From VMSU01 sp031400755 (lineage in GTDB: Bacteria; Desulfobacterota; Desulfobulbia; Desulfobulbales; VMSU01), in the NCBI GenBank assembly GCA_031400755.1, contig JANNQL010000027.1:1-30767 (forward strand): a stretch of DNA of 30,767 bases, written 5' to 3'. Each line of letters begins with the position of its first letter. The stretch's first letter is position 1. The notes beneath the pieces were generated by a model. It was not told the DNA's origin and made no database searches. It worked only from the letters and a program-made list of their open reading frames with translations. The position numbers were made by a program, and so were the translations under genes. Shown in pieces: positions 15,973-24,703 of the stretch.

Positions 15973-16009
15973 CACTTGGGGATGGGCACAGGAAACCGTC
16001 GCCCAAGTG
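15973..16009 (-). promoter_or_regulatory. Hairpin in the serA 5' leader
   Basis: CACTTGGG (15973-15980) is exactly inverted as CCCAAGTG (16002-16009), leaving a 21-base loop. It lies just upstream of the serA ribosome site within an inferred leader of about 175 nt. There is no T run after it on the - strand, so control of translation or RNA stability is more likely than termination. I recognise no riboswitch class. Confidence 0.35.
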
Positions 16010-16133
16010 AACAAGTTCAATATCCAGTCATCAAATGGGATAAAATGTAAAAAAATTACCCCTGGATTTTCATATTACTGCCGCCGGCCAACGGCCAACG
16101 ACTGTTGATTTTTCCAGTCCATCAAAATAGTCG

Positions 16134-16162
16134 AATATGCTGCCAAGCGTTACATTTGTCAA
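16134..16162 (-). promoter_or_regulatory. Sigma-70-type promoter of serA
   Basis: On the - strand a perfect -35 TTGACA (16157-16162) is followed after 17 bases by CATATT (16134-16139), four of six matches to the -10 consensus. The start point would be near 16127. The next upstream gene on this strand ends at 16193, so this would give serA-DUF1844-ispE their own promoter. Confidence 0.55.
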
Positions 16163-16192
16163 GAAATTATTCTTTGTCTTCGCCTTAACCGG

Positions 16193-16630
16193 TCAACGAA
16201 AGCAGTCTGAAAAATCAGCCGGACCAGGGGGGTCTTCTCCCTCCTCTACCCGTTGCGGCCATCCTTGCTGGGCATAGACTTGGGCCCCCTCGGCCAATTT
16301 TATCGTAAAGAGTTGGCGGACAAAGGCCTCTTTAGAGAGATACCCTAAAACGGTACTTTCAAGATGTTCAATTATTTCAGCCAGCACCCCCTCTCTGTCC
16401 GCTTCATCAATAAAATTACGCTCCATGACAATCTCATGGACCAATTGTCCGCCTAACTGCTCACGACAGAAAACTGTTTGCGGGTCGTCACCGGCCAGGG
16501 CCTCCCGCATCCACTCCTGCAACGGGATGGCGGCCCGATAGCGGAGCTTGACCAACCAGCGATCAGCGGCCAGCTTTTTCGATTCATCATGACAGGAAAT
16601 TGTCATGCCATTCGTCAGTTCTTTTTCCAT
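16193..16630 (-). CDS. Uncharacterised 145-residue protein
   Basis: I do not recognise this protein. It is soluble, without signal peptide or membrane segment. The first ~40 residues contain MTISCHDESKKLAADRWLVKLRYRA. The rest is acidic and mainly helical (REQLGGQLVHEIVMERNFI, then LAEIIEHLESTVLGYLSKEA), ending in a proline/acid-rich tail and a cysteine (FSDCFR). ATG 16630 has AGGA eight bases upstream and is preferred; ATG 16657 would add nine residues. It is divergent from cysS and lies upstream of serA. Codon use is like that of its neighbours and there is no sign of decay, so it is likely a real gene restricted to related bacteria. Confidence 0.7.
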   Translation of the reverse strand: MEKELTNGMTISCHDESKKLAADRWLVKLRYRAAIPLQEWMREALAGDDPQTVFCREQLGGQLVHEIVMERNFIDEADREGVLAEIIEHLESTVLGYLSKEAFVRQLFTIKLAEGAQVYAQQGWPQRVEEGEDPPGPADFSDCFR

Positions 16631-16755
16631 ATTCGCGTTCCTGTCAGCATGGCCCATGCCCCGAGCCGGATTTATTTAATGAAGGGATTTTCCATTTCTG
16701 GTAAATTAAGGTTTCATCATTACCACAAAAAACCTATTGAATCAAAGAGAGTACC

Positions 16756-18222
16756 ATGAGCTTAAAAATATATGACACCAAGTCCGGTCAGAAAATCCCC
16801 TTTGTCCCTCTGACCGAGGGACAAGTCAAGATGTATGTCTGCGGGATCACCGCTTATGACTACTGCCATATCGGCCATGCCCGCTCAGCCCTCATCTTTG
16901 ACATGATCGTCAACTACCTCCGCTACCGGGGCTACAAGGTGATCTATGTCCGCAACTTCACCGACATCGACGACAAAATCATCAATCGGGCCAACGAGCA
17001 GGGCACCACCTCGGAAGAACTGGCCAACCGCTTCATCCAGGAATTTTACACCGACATGAACCACTTAGGGGTAGGAAGCCCGGACATTGAACCCAAGGCC
17101 ACCGAACATCTCCCGGAGATCATCGCGATTATTAATGAACTGATCAGCAAAGGCTTGGCCTATCAGGCAGGTAACGACGTCTATTTCGCAGTAGATAAGT
17201 TTCCCCAATACGGCGCCTTGTCTGGCCGCAATCTTGAGGATTTACAGGCCGGTGCCCGCATCTCTATCAACGAAATCAAAAACAACCCGATGGATTTTGC
17301 CCTCTGGAAAGGCAGTAAACCCGGCGAACCAACTTGGGACAGCCCCTGGGGCCCCGGTCGGCCGGGTTGGCATATCGAGTGCTCGGCCATGAGCCGAAAG
17401 TACCTCGGCAACACCTTCGACATCCACGGTGGCGGTGAAGATCTGGTCTTTCCCCACCATGAAAACGAGGTGGCCCAAAGCGAGGGGGCCAGCGGGGCGC
17501 CATTTGTCAGACACTGGATTCATCACGCCTTTGTCACCATCCGCAACGAGAAGATGTCAAAGTCGCTCCATAATTTCATGACCATCCGTGACGTATTGCA
17601 GGACCACCACCCCGAGGCCCTGCGTTTAATGGTTTTTTTCACCCATTACCGCAACCCCTTGGATTTTTCCAATGCCGCCCTCCAGGATGCCCAGATAGGT
17701 GTCAATCGCCTCTACAGTTGCCTGGCCGACTGCGAACAACTGCCGACCGGCCTTGACGGGGTACCACCCCAGGCCAAGCCGGAAGAAATTGACGCACTTG
17801 GCACCGTGCGCCAGCGCTTTTGCGAGGCCATGGACAATGACTTCAACACCGCCCAAGGTCTTGGCGTCCTCTTCGACGGCGCCAAGACCGTCAACCGGAT
17901 CAGACAGACCCTGCCCAAAAAACCGGCCAAGGCCGACATCGCCCTGCTACAGAAAAGCACCAAAATGATTGCGGAACTGGCTGGCCTCTTAGGGCTTCTC
18001 CGTCAGGAACCAGCCCTCTTTTTTGCGGAACAGCAGGCCAAACACCTGAAATCAGTCGCAATGACAAAGGATGAACTCCAGTCGTTGATTCAAGAACGAT
18101 TGGCGGCCAGGGCTCAGAAAGATTGGGCCCGTGCCGACCAAATTCGCGACAACCTGCTTGCTAAACAGATTGAGCTGAAAGACGGCGCGCAAGGTACGAC
18201 CTGGAAGGTCGCCAGCACCTGA
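16756..18222 (+). CDS. cysS: Cysteinyl-tRNA synthetase
   Basis: CysRS charges tRNA-Cys. It is a class I synthetase of 488 residues with Cys29 (MYVCGITAYDYCHIGH) as a zinc ligand and HIGH at 38-41. GWHIECSAMS and HHENEVAQSE supply further zinc ligands, KMSKS lies at 266-270, and a C-terminal DALR helical domain carries RAQKDWARADQIRDNL. The start ATG 16756 is preceded by AGAGAG. It is the only + strand gene after position 3911 and is divergent from the unknown gene at 16193-16630, so it must have its own promoter in the 125-nt gap; I see none that is convincing. Confidence 0.97.
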   Translation: MSLKIYDTKSGQKIPFVPLTEGQVKMYVCGITAYDYCHIGHARSALIFDMIVNYLRYRGYKVIYVRNFTDIDDKIINRANEQGTTSEELANRFIQEFYTDMNHLGVGSPDIEPKATEHLPEIIAIINELISKGLAYQAGNDVYFAVDKFPQYGALSGRNLEDLQAGARISINEIKNNPMDFALWKGSKPGEPTWDSPWGPGRPGWHIECSAMSRKYLGNTFDIHGGGEDLVFPHHENEVAQSEGASGAPFVRHWIHHAFVTIRNEKMSKSLHNFMTIRDVLQDHHPEALRLMVFFTHYRNPLDFSNAALQDAQIGVNRLYSCLADCEQLPTGLDGVPPQAKPEEIDALGTVRQRFCEAMDNDFNTAQGLGVLFDGAKTVNRIRQTLPKKPAKADIALLQKSTKMIAELAGLLGLLRQEPALFFAEQQAKHLKSVAMTKDELQSLIQERLAARAQKDWARADQIRDNLLAKQIELKDGAQGTTWKVAST

Positions 18223-18227
18223 TTCCA

Positions 18228-18361
18228 GTTCGCATTCAAGTTGACACCTTTCGGCTACGCTGCGCCGCCCCTCGGCATCCTTATGTATTATGTACGGCCT
18301 CGTCGCTCCTCGCTTGCCTTCGCGGTCTCAACTTGAATACTTGAAGGTTAGAAACGCGAAC
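18228..18361. repeat. Nested inverted-repeat element between cysS and speA
   Basis: ATTCAAGTTGA (18234-18244) is exactly inverted as TCAACTTGAAT (18328-18338). Outside it, GTTCGC (18228-18233) is inverted as GCGAAC (18356-18361). The ~80 bases between are rich in CGCTGCGCC, CCCTCGG and CGTCGCTCCTCGC and contain no gene. The nested ends in a converging intergenic gap look like a small non-coding repeat, such as a REP/MITE-type element. It may also help to end cysS and speA transcription. Only one copy is in the window. Confidence 0.45.
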
Positions 18362-18420
18362 ACCACGCAGGTAAGCGAAGACTCCGAGGGGGTGATGAAA
18401 GTCCAACGAACCACTAGGCG

Positions 18421-20334
18421 CTACAGATCAAGATAGGTATAGCCCTTCAAGCCCTTTTCGTATTCGTTCAACAAGCGCATGGCCTCATTCGGGCGCAACC
18501 GGTCCTCCTTGATTGCCAGGTCAAACTGGGCCTTCATCTTGCGGGCCAGATCGTTTTCCGTGTACTGCACCAGGGCCAGAACCTTCTCCATAGTAGTGCC
18601 GGCGATAGTCTCCTCTATGTAATAGCCCGACTCCTCGTCTTCGTCGAGAAACACATGCGCCTCGTTCACCCGTCCGAAGAGATTGTGCAGGTCACCCATG
18701 ATGTCCTGATAAGCGCCGGTCAGGAAGATGCCGATATTATAACTCTCGCCGTTTAAACCGTGCAGGGGCAAGGTGTCCATGCCGTCTTCGTAAAGATTGA
18801 TGAATTTCGAGACCTTACCGTCTGAATCACAGGTGATATCGACTAGCGTCCCCTTGCGGCGAGGCTCTTCCAGCAGACGATGCAGCGGCATGATCGGGAA
18901 GAGCTGACCGACCCCCCAATGATCAAGCAGCGATTGGAACACACTGAAATTACAGAGATACTGGTCACTCATGTTGTTTTCCAGCTCCAGAATTTCATCG
19001 GGCATATACTCTGCGTCCTTGTAATACTCCAGAACGCGGGCGCCAATCATCCAAAAAAGCTTTTCCACCTCGGCCTTCACCGTTAGATCGATCAACCCCA
19101 GGGTAAAGCGGTTGTGGATCTCCTCCTTCCATTGCAGGGCGTCATGGTAGGCCTCCAGTGGATTGTCTGGGTTGATGTTGGTGAAGGTGTCCCAGGCCTC
19201 CTGCACCAATCGATGCGTGCTGCTGGGCTTTATTACCGCGACATTCTCCGGCGCCTTCTGGATATTGCCGAAGACTTCGAGGACGAGCACGGAATGGTGG
19301 GCCACGATCGCCCGGCCACTCTCGGTAACCACCACCGGATGCGGCACCTTCTCCTGATCGCAGACATCCATGATGTTGTAAACAATGTCACGGGCATATT
19401 CATTGAGCGAATAGTTGATAGAGGAATGAAAGGTGCTGCGACTGCCGTCGTAATCGACACCGAGACCGCCACCAACGTCGAGATACTGCAGATCATGGCC
19501 GATCTGACGTAATTTAGCGTAAAACATGGTAGCCTCTCGCACCGACTTCTTGATCGCTAAAATATCCGGAATCTGCGAGCCGATATGATAATGGACGAGC
19601 TTTAAGCAATGGGACATCCCCGCCTCCTGCAGCAGACGGGAGGCCTCAAGGATCTCCTGGGTCGAGAGCCCGAACTTGGCATTTTCGCCAGTGCTCTTTT
19701 CCCACTTGCCAGTGCCCTTGGTCATCAAGCGCAACCGGATGCCGATGATCGGCTCCACCTTCATCTCACGGGCGGCAACGATAATGCTTTTAATGTCCTC
19801 CAGTTTCTCGGCGACCAGAATCACCTTTTTGCCAAGCTTGACCCCGAGCAGCGCCATCCTGATATAGCAATGGTCCTTATAGCCATTGCAGATGATCAAA
19901 CTCTCCCGGTCCTCATGAAAGGCAAGCCCTGCAAAGAGTTCCGGCTTGGAGCCTACTTCAAGACCAAAGTGAAAGGCCCGTCCGGCATCGACGATCTCCT
20001 CGACCACCTCCCGCAACTGGTTGACCTTGATGGGGTAGACGCCGCGATAGAAGGAGTTGTAGCCAAACTCCCTGATGGCGAGCGCGAAGGCCTGGTTGAT
20101 CCGCTCCACCCGATTGCGCAGCAAATCCTGAAAGCGGATCAAGAGCGGAAAGTGGAGTCGCTGAGAGACCGCCTCCTTGATGACATCCATAATCGCAATG
20201 GTGCTGCCCTCTTCCTTCAAAGGCGATACCGTCACCTGTCCCTGTTCATTGATGTCGAAATACCGCAGGCCCCACCTGGAAATGCCATACAGCTCCCGGG
20301 CCTTCTCAATATTCCAGCCAGTTGTGTTCTCCAT
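18421..20334 (-). CDS. speA: Biosynthetic arginine decarboxylase
   Basis: SpeA converts arginine to agmatine with pyridoxal phosphate, the entry to putrescine and spermidine synthesis. The 637-residue length fits the biosynthetic (alanine-racemase-fold) type rather than the acid-inducible one. Seen are the PLP lysine Lys103 in GVYPIKVNQ, the glycine-rich LDVGGGLGVDYDGS, VVTESGRAIVAHHS and the second active-site motif DITCDSDG. ATG 20334 has AGGGG somewhat distant (12 bases). It stands alone between tRNA-Pro with its terminator and the converging cysS, so it probably has its own promoter, which I could not identify. Confidence 0.96.
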   Translation of the reverse strand: MENTTGWNIEKARELYGISRWGLRYFDINEQGQVTVSPLKEEGSTIAIMDVIKEAVSQRLHFPLLIRFQDLLRNRVERINQAFALAIREFGYNSFYRGVYPIKVNQLREVVEEIVDAGRAFHFGLEVGSKPELFAGLAFHEDRESLIICNGYKDHCYIRMALLGVKLGKKVILVAEKLEDIKSIIVAAREMKVEPIIGIRLRLMTKGTGKWEKSTGENAKFGLSTQEILEASRLLQEAGMSHCLKLVHYHIGSQIPDILAIKKSVREATMFYAKLRQIGHDLQYLDVGGGLGVDYDGSRSTFHSSINYSLNEYARDIVYNIMDVCDQEKVPHPVVVTESGRAIVAHHSVLVLEVFGNIQKAPENVAVIKPSSTHRLVQEAWDTFTNINPDNPLEAYHDALQWKEEIHNRFTLGLIDLTVKAEVEKLFWMIGARVLEYYKDAEYMPDEILELENNMSDQYLCNFSVFQSLLDHWGVGQLFPIMPLHRLLEEPRRKGTLVDITCDSDGKVSKFINLYEDGMDTLPLHGLNGESYNIGIFLTGAYQDIMGDLHNLFGRVNEAHVFLDEDEESGYYIEETIAGTTMEKVLALVQYTENDLARKMKAQFDLAIKEDRLRPNEAMRLLNEYEKGLKGYTYLDL

Positions 20335-20415
20335 ACGCCATTAACCCCTGATTGTCTATTGCGACTGTGCTGCGCGTTTCAATCTTGATTCAGAAAATGT
20401 TGCTATTTTATAAAA

Positions 20416-20450
20416 CAAAAAAAGGGGCTACGGAAACACCGTGACCCCTT
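20416..20450 (-). terminator. Intrinsic terminator downstream of tRNA-Pro
   Basis: AAGGGG (20422-20427) pairs with CCCCTT (20445-20450) and ACGG with CCGT inside, leaving a short AAACA loop and one imperfect step. On the - strand it is followed by a run of seven T (A run 20417-20423). It lies nine bases past the tRNA-Pro CCA and would end the long thrS-to-merR unit. Confidence 0.8.
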
Positions 20451-20458
20451 ATAATTAC

Positions 20459-20535
20459 TGGTCGGGATGAGAAGATTCGAACTTCCGGCCCCTTGAACCC
20501 CATTCAAGTGCGCTACCAGACTGCGCTACATCCCG
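20459..20535 (-). tRNA. tRNA-Pro (anticodon GGG)
   Basis: On the - strand the acceptor CGGGATG pairs with CATCCCG, followed by discriminator A and encoded CCA ending at 20459. The D stem is GCGC/GCGC. The anticodon stem CTTGA/TCAAG encloses ATGGGGT, giving anticodon GGG. One G-U pair lies in the T stem. It follows the merR-like gene by five bases, so it is probably processed from the same transcript. Confidence 0.96.
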
Positions 20536-20540
20536 ACAAA

Positions 20541-20900
20541 CTATTTTAATAATTTTTTTATGGCCAATAATTGTTTCTTGATTTCACCCAATAAGTTCAT
20601 TTCAGTGAAACCGAACGCCCCCTTCATATCATTTTTCACTTCTCTCGCCAAGGACTTTCTAGTACCGGCCAGGGTCATGCCGTCTTCATGAATCATTTTT
20701 TTGATTCGCAGGATGTTTTCCACATCAACCCGTCGATACAAGCGCTGCTGAGAGCCTACCCGTTGGGGTTTGATGATAGAAAATTCAGTCTCCCAATAAC
20801 GCAGGGTATGCGCCTTGACCCCGGTCAACTGGCAGACTTCACCTATCTTGAAATATACTTTATCTGGAATATGAGTAAGTTCAGCGGTGCTGTGCCCCAC
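20541..20900 (-). CDS. MerR-family transcription regulator
   Basis: A 119-residue protein with an N-terminal winged helix of MerR type: VYFKIGEVCQLTGVKAHTLR at ~16-35, then YWETEF and the wing segment QRLYRRVDVENILRIKKMI. The family binds spacer DNA of sigma-70 promoters. The C-terminal part is a short helical region without cysteines, so no metal or drug sensor is evident. GTG 20900 is taken as the start because AGGGG precedes it. It follows ihfA by 26 nt; a MerR-like gene at this place is common in related genomes. The target is unknown. Confidence 0.9.
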   Translation of the reverse strand: MGHSTAELTHIPDKVYFKIGEVCQLTGVKAHTLRYWETEFSIIKPQRVGSQQRLYRRVDVENILRIKKMIHEDGMTLAGTRKSLAREVKNDMKGAFGFTEMNLLGEIKKQLLAIKKLLK

Positions 20901-20926
20901 ATCAATCCCCTGAAAACCGGATAAAA

Positions 20927-21223
20927 TTATTCGTCCTTATTGACCCTGTCACGTAACATCTTGCTCGGTTTAAACGATACCATACTTCGTCTGGTAATTT
21001 CTATACTTTCGCCGCTCCTGGGATTACGACCAATCCGGGGAGATTTCTGCCTGACCTTGAAGGTGCCGAACTGGACCAATTTCACATCTTCTTCAGTAAG
21101 CAGGGCCTCTTTAAGACAATCAAAGAATCGATCAACGATAGTGCTCGCAGTTTGCTTAGGAAAACCAATCTGTTCATGGACGGCATTGGCAAGATGCTTT
21201 CTCGTGATATTTTCGCTGCTCAC
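20927..21223 (-). CDS. ihfA: Integration host factor alpha-type DNA-bending protein
   Basis: A 98-residue HU/IHF protein with the beta-arm signature RIGRNPRSGESIEI (Pro68 is the intercalating residue) and ITRKHLANAVHEQIG at the N-terminus. IHF bends DNA for promoter control, recombination and replication. Assignment to the alpha subunit rests on its place directly after pheT, as in gammaproteobacteria, plus the sequence. The start is GTG 21223, one base after the pheT stop, with AGGGAGGT just upstream inside the end of pheT, so it is translationally coupled. Confidence 0.93.
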   Translation of the reverse strand: MSSENITRKHLANAVHEQIGFPKQTASTIVDRFFDCLKEALLTEEDVKLVQFGTFKVRQKSPRIGRNPRSGESIEITRRSMVSFKPSKMLRDRVNKDE

Positions 21224-21224
21224 C

Positions 21225-23642
21225 CTAGACCTCCCTCAACTGACCGTTAAAACGGGTACAAATTAAATCAATAATTTGCCCATGAATATGACCAACAGTC
21301 TTGTCGTCAAGGGTCTGTTCGTCCGAATGATAGGTGATGGATAGGGCAACGCTCTTCAGGCCATCGGCAATAGGCTGGCCACGGTACACATCAAATATCT
21401 GAACGCTACTTACCAAAGAAAGATTGCTTGCCATAATCGCCTCGACAATTGTCCCAGCCCCCACCGCCTCAGGAACAATCACGGCCAAGTCCCAAGAAAC
21501 TGATGGGAATTTGGACAAGGCCTTAAACACAGGCCGTGCTGGCTCAAGGTCCGCCAGGCAGTCGAGATCAAAATCCATAAAAAAGACTGCCTGTTTAAGA
21601 CCGAATCTCTTAAGTGAAGATGGCGCTAATTTCCCAAAAGAACCAAGTTGTCTTTCAGCATAACGCACCGTCAGATACATATCCTGATCGGCATAAGGCG
21701 GCCGTTCGTCAGCAATAACAAACTGGGCTGCCCCAACCCCCAATTGGGCCAAAATGATTTCGACAATCCCCTTGAAATCATAGATATCGAAAGAGCGGTC
21801 ACCATAGTGCAGCATCGGAGAACCAACCCCTGGGCGACCTGAGAAGACAGCCCCGAGACGCAGATTTTCCTGCGGTTGTTCCTGGCCTGTGATCGGCCAA
21901 AACACCTTGCCCATCTCAAAGAGACCGATATCACTGGTTTGCCGGTTCAGGTTATGTTTGATGTTCTCAAGCAGACCAGGGAGCAACATGGTGCGCATAA
22001 CCCCTTGGTCATCGGCCAAAGGATTCAAAATCCTGATCTGGTTTCGTAACTGGTCATCCGGGGCAAGCCCCAAGAGATCGGAGTACTGTTCGGAGGTGAA
22101 GCTATAATTAACCGCCTCATAGACCCCAAGGGCCACCATAACAGCGGAAAGTTTTCGGCGCAGCAAGAGGGATGGCTCCTGGATCGAAAGGGACATCGGC
22201 ACCACCGGCAAGGTCGAAATAATTTCATTGTACCCCTTAAGCCGGGCGACCTCTTCGATCAAATCAATCTCCCGCTCAAGGTCCACCCGAAAACTGGGCG
22301 GGGTAACCTGCAAGGTATCAGAATCGAGCGGTTCTGAACAAATGCCGATGCGCTTTAGCAGCCCGGCAATTTCGTTCAAACCAAGGGGGATTCCGAGTCG
22401 AGCGCAGGTCCGGCTTACCCGTAAGGCGATGGCCGGGGGCGCAGTAATACCTGAGTTGCAATCGATGCCACCGTCAACAAGTTCCGCGCCACAACATTCA
22501 ACGATGAGCTGGGCGGCCCTTTCCAGGGCATTAATCGTCCCCATGGGGTCAACGCCACGCTCGAAACGATAAGAGGCGTCGGTCGAGAGCTTGAGCGCCC
22601 GACTGGTCTGGCGGATGCTGATCGGATTAAAGTAGGCGCTTTCCAGTAAAATATCTGTCGTTTGCGCCGTGACCTCGGAATTCTCGCCGCCCATCACCCC
22701 GGCCACCGCCACCGACCGTTTTGCATCACAGATCAAGAGCATCTCGGGGTCAAGCGTCCTTTCCGTACCATCGAGTGTGTTCATCTTCTCCCCGGCTCGC
22801 GCCTTACGCACCACAATCTTTTTGCCTTCGATTCTAGCAAAATCAAAGGCATGCAGGGGCTGACCGTATTCAAGCATTACAAAGTTGGTTATATCGACAA
22901 CATTGTTGATTGGCCGCAGGCCAACGGCAAGGAGCTGCCGCCGTAGCCACCAGGGCGAAGGGCCGATCTTGACATTTTTTAGCAGACGGGCGGCATAACG
23001 CGGACAGGCGTCAGGGGCGAGCACTTCAACCGCGAAATTGGGGTCAGTGGCCGGCAAAAAGGAGGCATGGTGGACAGGCTGCTTCAGTACGCCGCCCGTC
23101 ACCCCGGCCACTTCACGGGCCACACCGATGAGGCTCGTACAATCAGCCCGGTTCGGGGTGATATCGACCTCAATCATGGTATCGGCCAGACCCAAGGCCT
23201 CGGTCAGGGTAGCGCCACACGCGCAACTTTCGGGCAGATCCATCAGTCCGCCGCTTTCACTCGCAATCCCCAGCTCAGTCCCGGAACATAACATCCCGGC
23301 CGAGGCCTCGCCACGAATCTTGGACTTCTTGATCTCCAAACCCGAGGGCATCCGACAACCGGGCAAGGCGACCGGCGCCAGCATCCCTGCCCTTACATTC
23401 GGCGCGCCGCAGACAATGCGCATCTGCTCATCACCGACCAGGACATCACAGAGGGAGAGCTTATCGGCATTGGGGTGCTTGGCGACCGCCAGGACCTTGG
23501 CGACCTTGATCTGCTTAAGGCCGGGATACAGGACTTCGACCGCATCGACCTCAAGTCCGAGCATGGTGAGACGATCAGCGAGTTCGACGGCTGTCAGGTC
23601 AAAGTCAACGTATTGTTTGAGCCAGTTTACGGTAAATTTCAT
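21225..23642 (-). CDS. pheT: Phenylalanyl-tRNA synthetase beta subunit
   Basis: The beta subunit of the (alpha-beta)2 enzyme that charges tRNA-Phe, 805 residues as in the long bacterial form. Domains in order are an N-terminal B1 segment (MKFTVNWLKQYVDFDL), an EMAPII-like tRNA-binding domain (~39-150, VAKVLAVAKHPNADKLSLCD) and the B3/B4 editing domain with ITPNRADCTSLIGVAREVAG. A B5 DNA-binding-like region, the catalytic-like core and the C-terminal anticodon-binding FDX-ACB domain (~710-805, KFPSVSWDLAVIVPE) follow. It starts 26 nt after pheS. No frameshift was found. Confidence 0.97.
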   Translation of the reverse strand: MKFTVNWLKQYVDFDLTAVELADRLTMLGLEVDAVEVLYPGLKQIKVAKVLAVAKHPNADKLSLCDVLVGDEQMRIVCGAPNVRAGMLAPVALPGCRMPSGLEIKKSKIRGEASAGMLCSGTELGIASESGGLMDLPESCACGATLTEALGLADTMIEVDITPNRADCTSLIGVAREVAGVTGGVLKQPVHHASFLPATDPNFAVEVLAPDACPRYAARLLKNVKIGPSPWWLRRQLLAVGLRPINNVVDITNFVMLEYGQPLHAFDFARIEGKKIVVRKARAGEKMNTLDGTERTLDPEMLLICDAKRSVAVAGVMGGENSEVTAQTTDILLESAYFNPISIRQTSRALKLSTDASYRFERGVDPMGTINALERAAQLIVECCGAELVDGGIDCNSGITAPPAIALRVSRTCARLGIPLGLNEIAGLLKRIGICSEPLDSDTLQVTPPSFRVDLEREIDLIEEVARLKGYNEIISTLPVVPMSLSIQEPSLLLRRKLSAVMVALGVYEAVNYSFTSEQYSDLLGLAPDDQLRNQIRILNPLADDQGVMRTMLLPGLLENIKHNLNRQTSDIGLFEMGKVFWPITGQEQPQENLRLGAVFSGRPGVGSPMLHYGDRSFDIYDFKGIVEIILAQLGVGAAQFVIADERPPYADQDMYLTVRYAERQLGSFGKLAPSSLKRFGLKQAVFFMDFDLDCLADLEPARPVFKALSKFPSVSWDLAVIVPEAVGAGTIVEAIMASNLSLVSSVQIFDVYRGQPIADGLKSVALSITYHSDEQTLDDKTVGHIHGQIIDLICTRFNGQLREV

Positions 23643-23668
23643 TTGGATTTAGCCAGACAAGAGTGGCA

Positions 23669-24685
23669 CTAAAACTGTCGCAAAAAACGAATATCATTTT
23701 CGTAGAAGAGTCGGATATCAGTGATGCCATATTTCAGCATGGCAATGCGCTCGACCCCAAGACCAAAGGCAAAGCCGCTATACTCCTCGGGATCGTAGCC
23801 CACCTTTTTAAAGACCTCGGGGTCGATCAGTCCGGCCCCCAAGATCTCAAGCCAGCCGGTCTGTTTGCAGACCCGGCAACCCGTGCCATTGCAAATAACG
23901 CAGGCAATATCGACTTCGGCGCTCGGTTCGGTAAAGGGGAAGAAACTGGGGCGAAAACGGATGGCGGTTTTTGCGGAAAAGACCTGGGAGATAAAGATCG
24001 ACAGAACCCCCTTCAGATCGGCAAAAGAGACATTTTTGTCGACCAGAAAGCCCTCGACCTGATGAAACATGGGGGTATGGGTGATGTCGGAATCACAGCG
24101 GTAGACCTTACCGGGGACGATCATGCGTAGCGGCGGAGACTGCTTCTCCATGGTCCGCACCTGCATGGGTGAGGTGTGGGTCCTAAGGAGGACGTTGCTG
24201 CTTATATAGAAGGTATCATGCATATCCCTGGCGGGATGATGCTTAGGGATATTAAGTCCTTCAAAGTTATAAAAATCAAGCTCGATGTCTGGCCCTTCAG
24301 CCACTGTAAAGCCGAGTCTTTCAAAAACTCCACAGATCTCAGCCATGACCTGGGACACCGGATGATGCTTGCCAAAAGGAATCATTCGACCCGGCAGGGT
24401 CAAATCGTCTTGGGTTTTGCCTTTGCCTCCTCTGCCGGAAACTGCATCGAAGCCAGACTGCCTGTCAGCAAAAGCCGCCTCCAGCTCCTGCTTGATTTCG
24501 TTGGCAAGTTTGCCGAGGCGGGGTCGATCTTTTTCCGCAGCCTTACCCAGGTTGCGCATGACTGTCGAGAACAGGCCTTTCCGTCCCAGATAAAGGACAC
24601 GGCATGCTTCAAGGCTATCATTATCGTGGGCCGTAGCTAAACAGGCCAAGGCTTCGCCCTTCAGGCGAAGGAGTTCGTCTTCCAT
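23669..24685 (-). CDS. pheS: Phenylalanyl-tRNA synthetase alpha subunit
   Basis: The catalytic alpha subunit, a class II synthetase. From ATG 24685 it has 338 residues. It has the coiled-coil N-terminal tRNA-binding arm (~1-85), then class II motifs: HHPARDMHDTFYISS, RTHTSPMQVRTM, FHQVEGFLVDKNVSFADLKG and the C-terminal GLGVERIAMLKYGI. An insertion CVICNGTGCRVCKQTG with four cysteines is typical of many bacterial PheS proteins. A TTG at 24703, immediately after the rplT stop, is the other possible start. I prefer the ATG because the distance to YLGRKG then matches E. coli. Neither has a strong ribosome site, suggesting coupling to rplT. Confidence 0.96.
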   Translation of the reverse strand: MEDELLRLKGEALACLATAHDNDSLEACRVLYLGRKGLFSTVMRNLGKAAEKDRPRLGKLANEIKQELEAAFADRQSGFDAVSGRGGKGKTQDDLTLPGRMIPFGKHHPVSQVMAEICGVFERLGFTVAEGPDIELDFYNFEGLNIPKHHPARDMHDTFYISSNVLLRTHTSPMQVRTMEKQSPPLRMIVPGKVYRCDSDITHTPMFHQVEGFLVDKNVSFADLKGVLSIFISQVFSAKTAIRFRPSFFPFTEPSAEVDIACVICNGTGCRVCKQTGWLEILGAGLIDPEVFKKVGYDPEEYSGFAFGLGVERIAMLKYGITDIRLFYENDIRFLRQF

Positions 24686-24703
24686 AGGAAACGAAGCGGA
24701 CAA

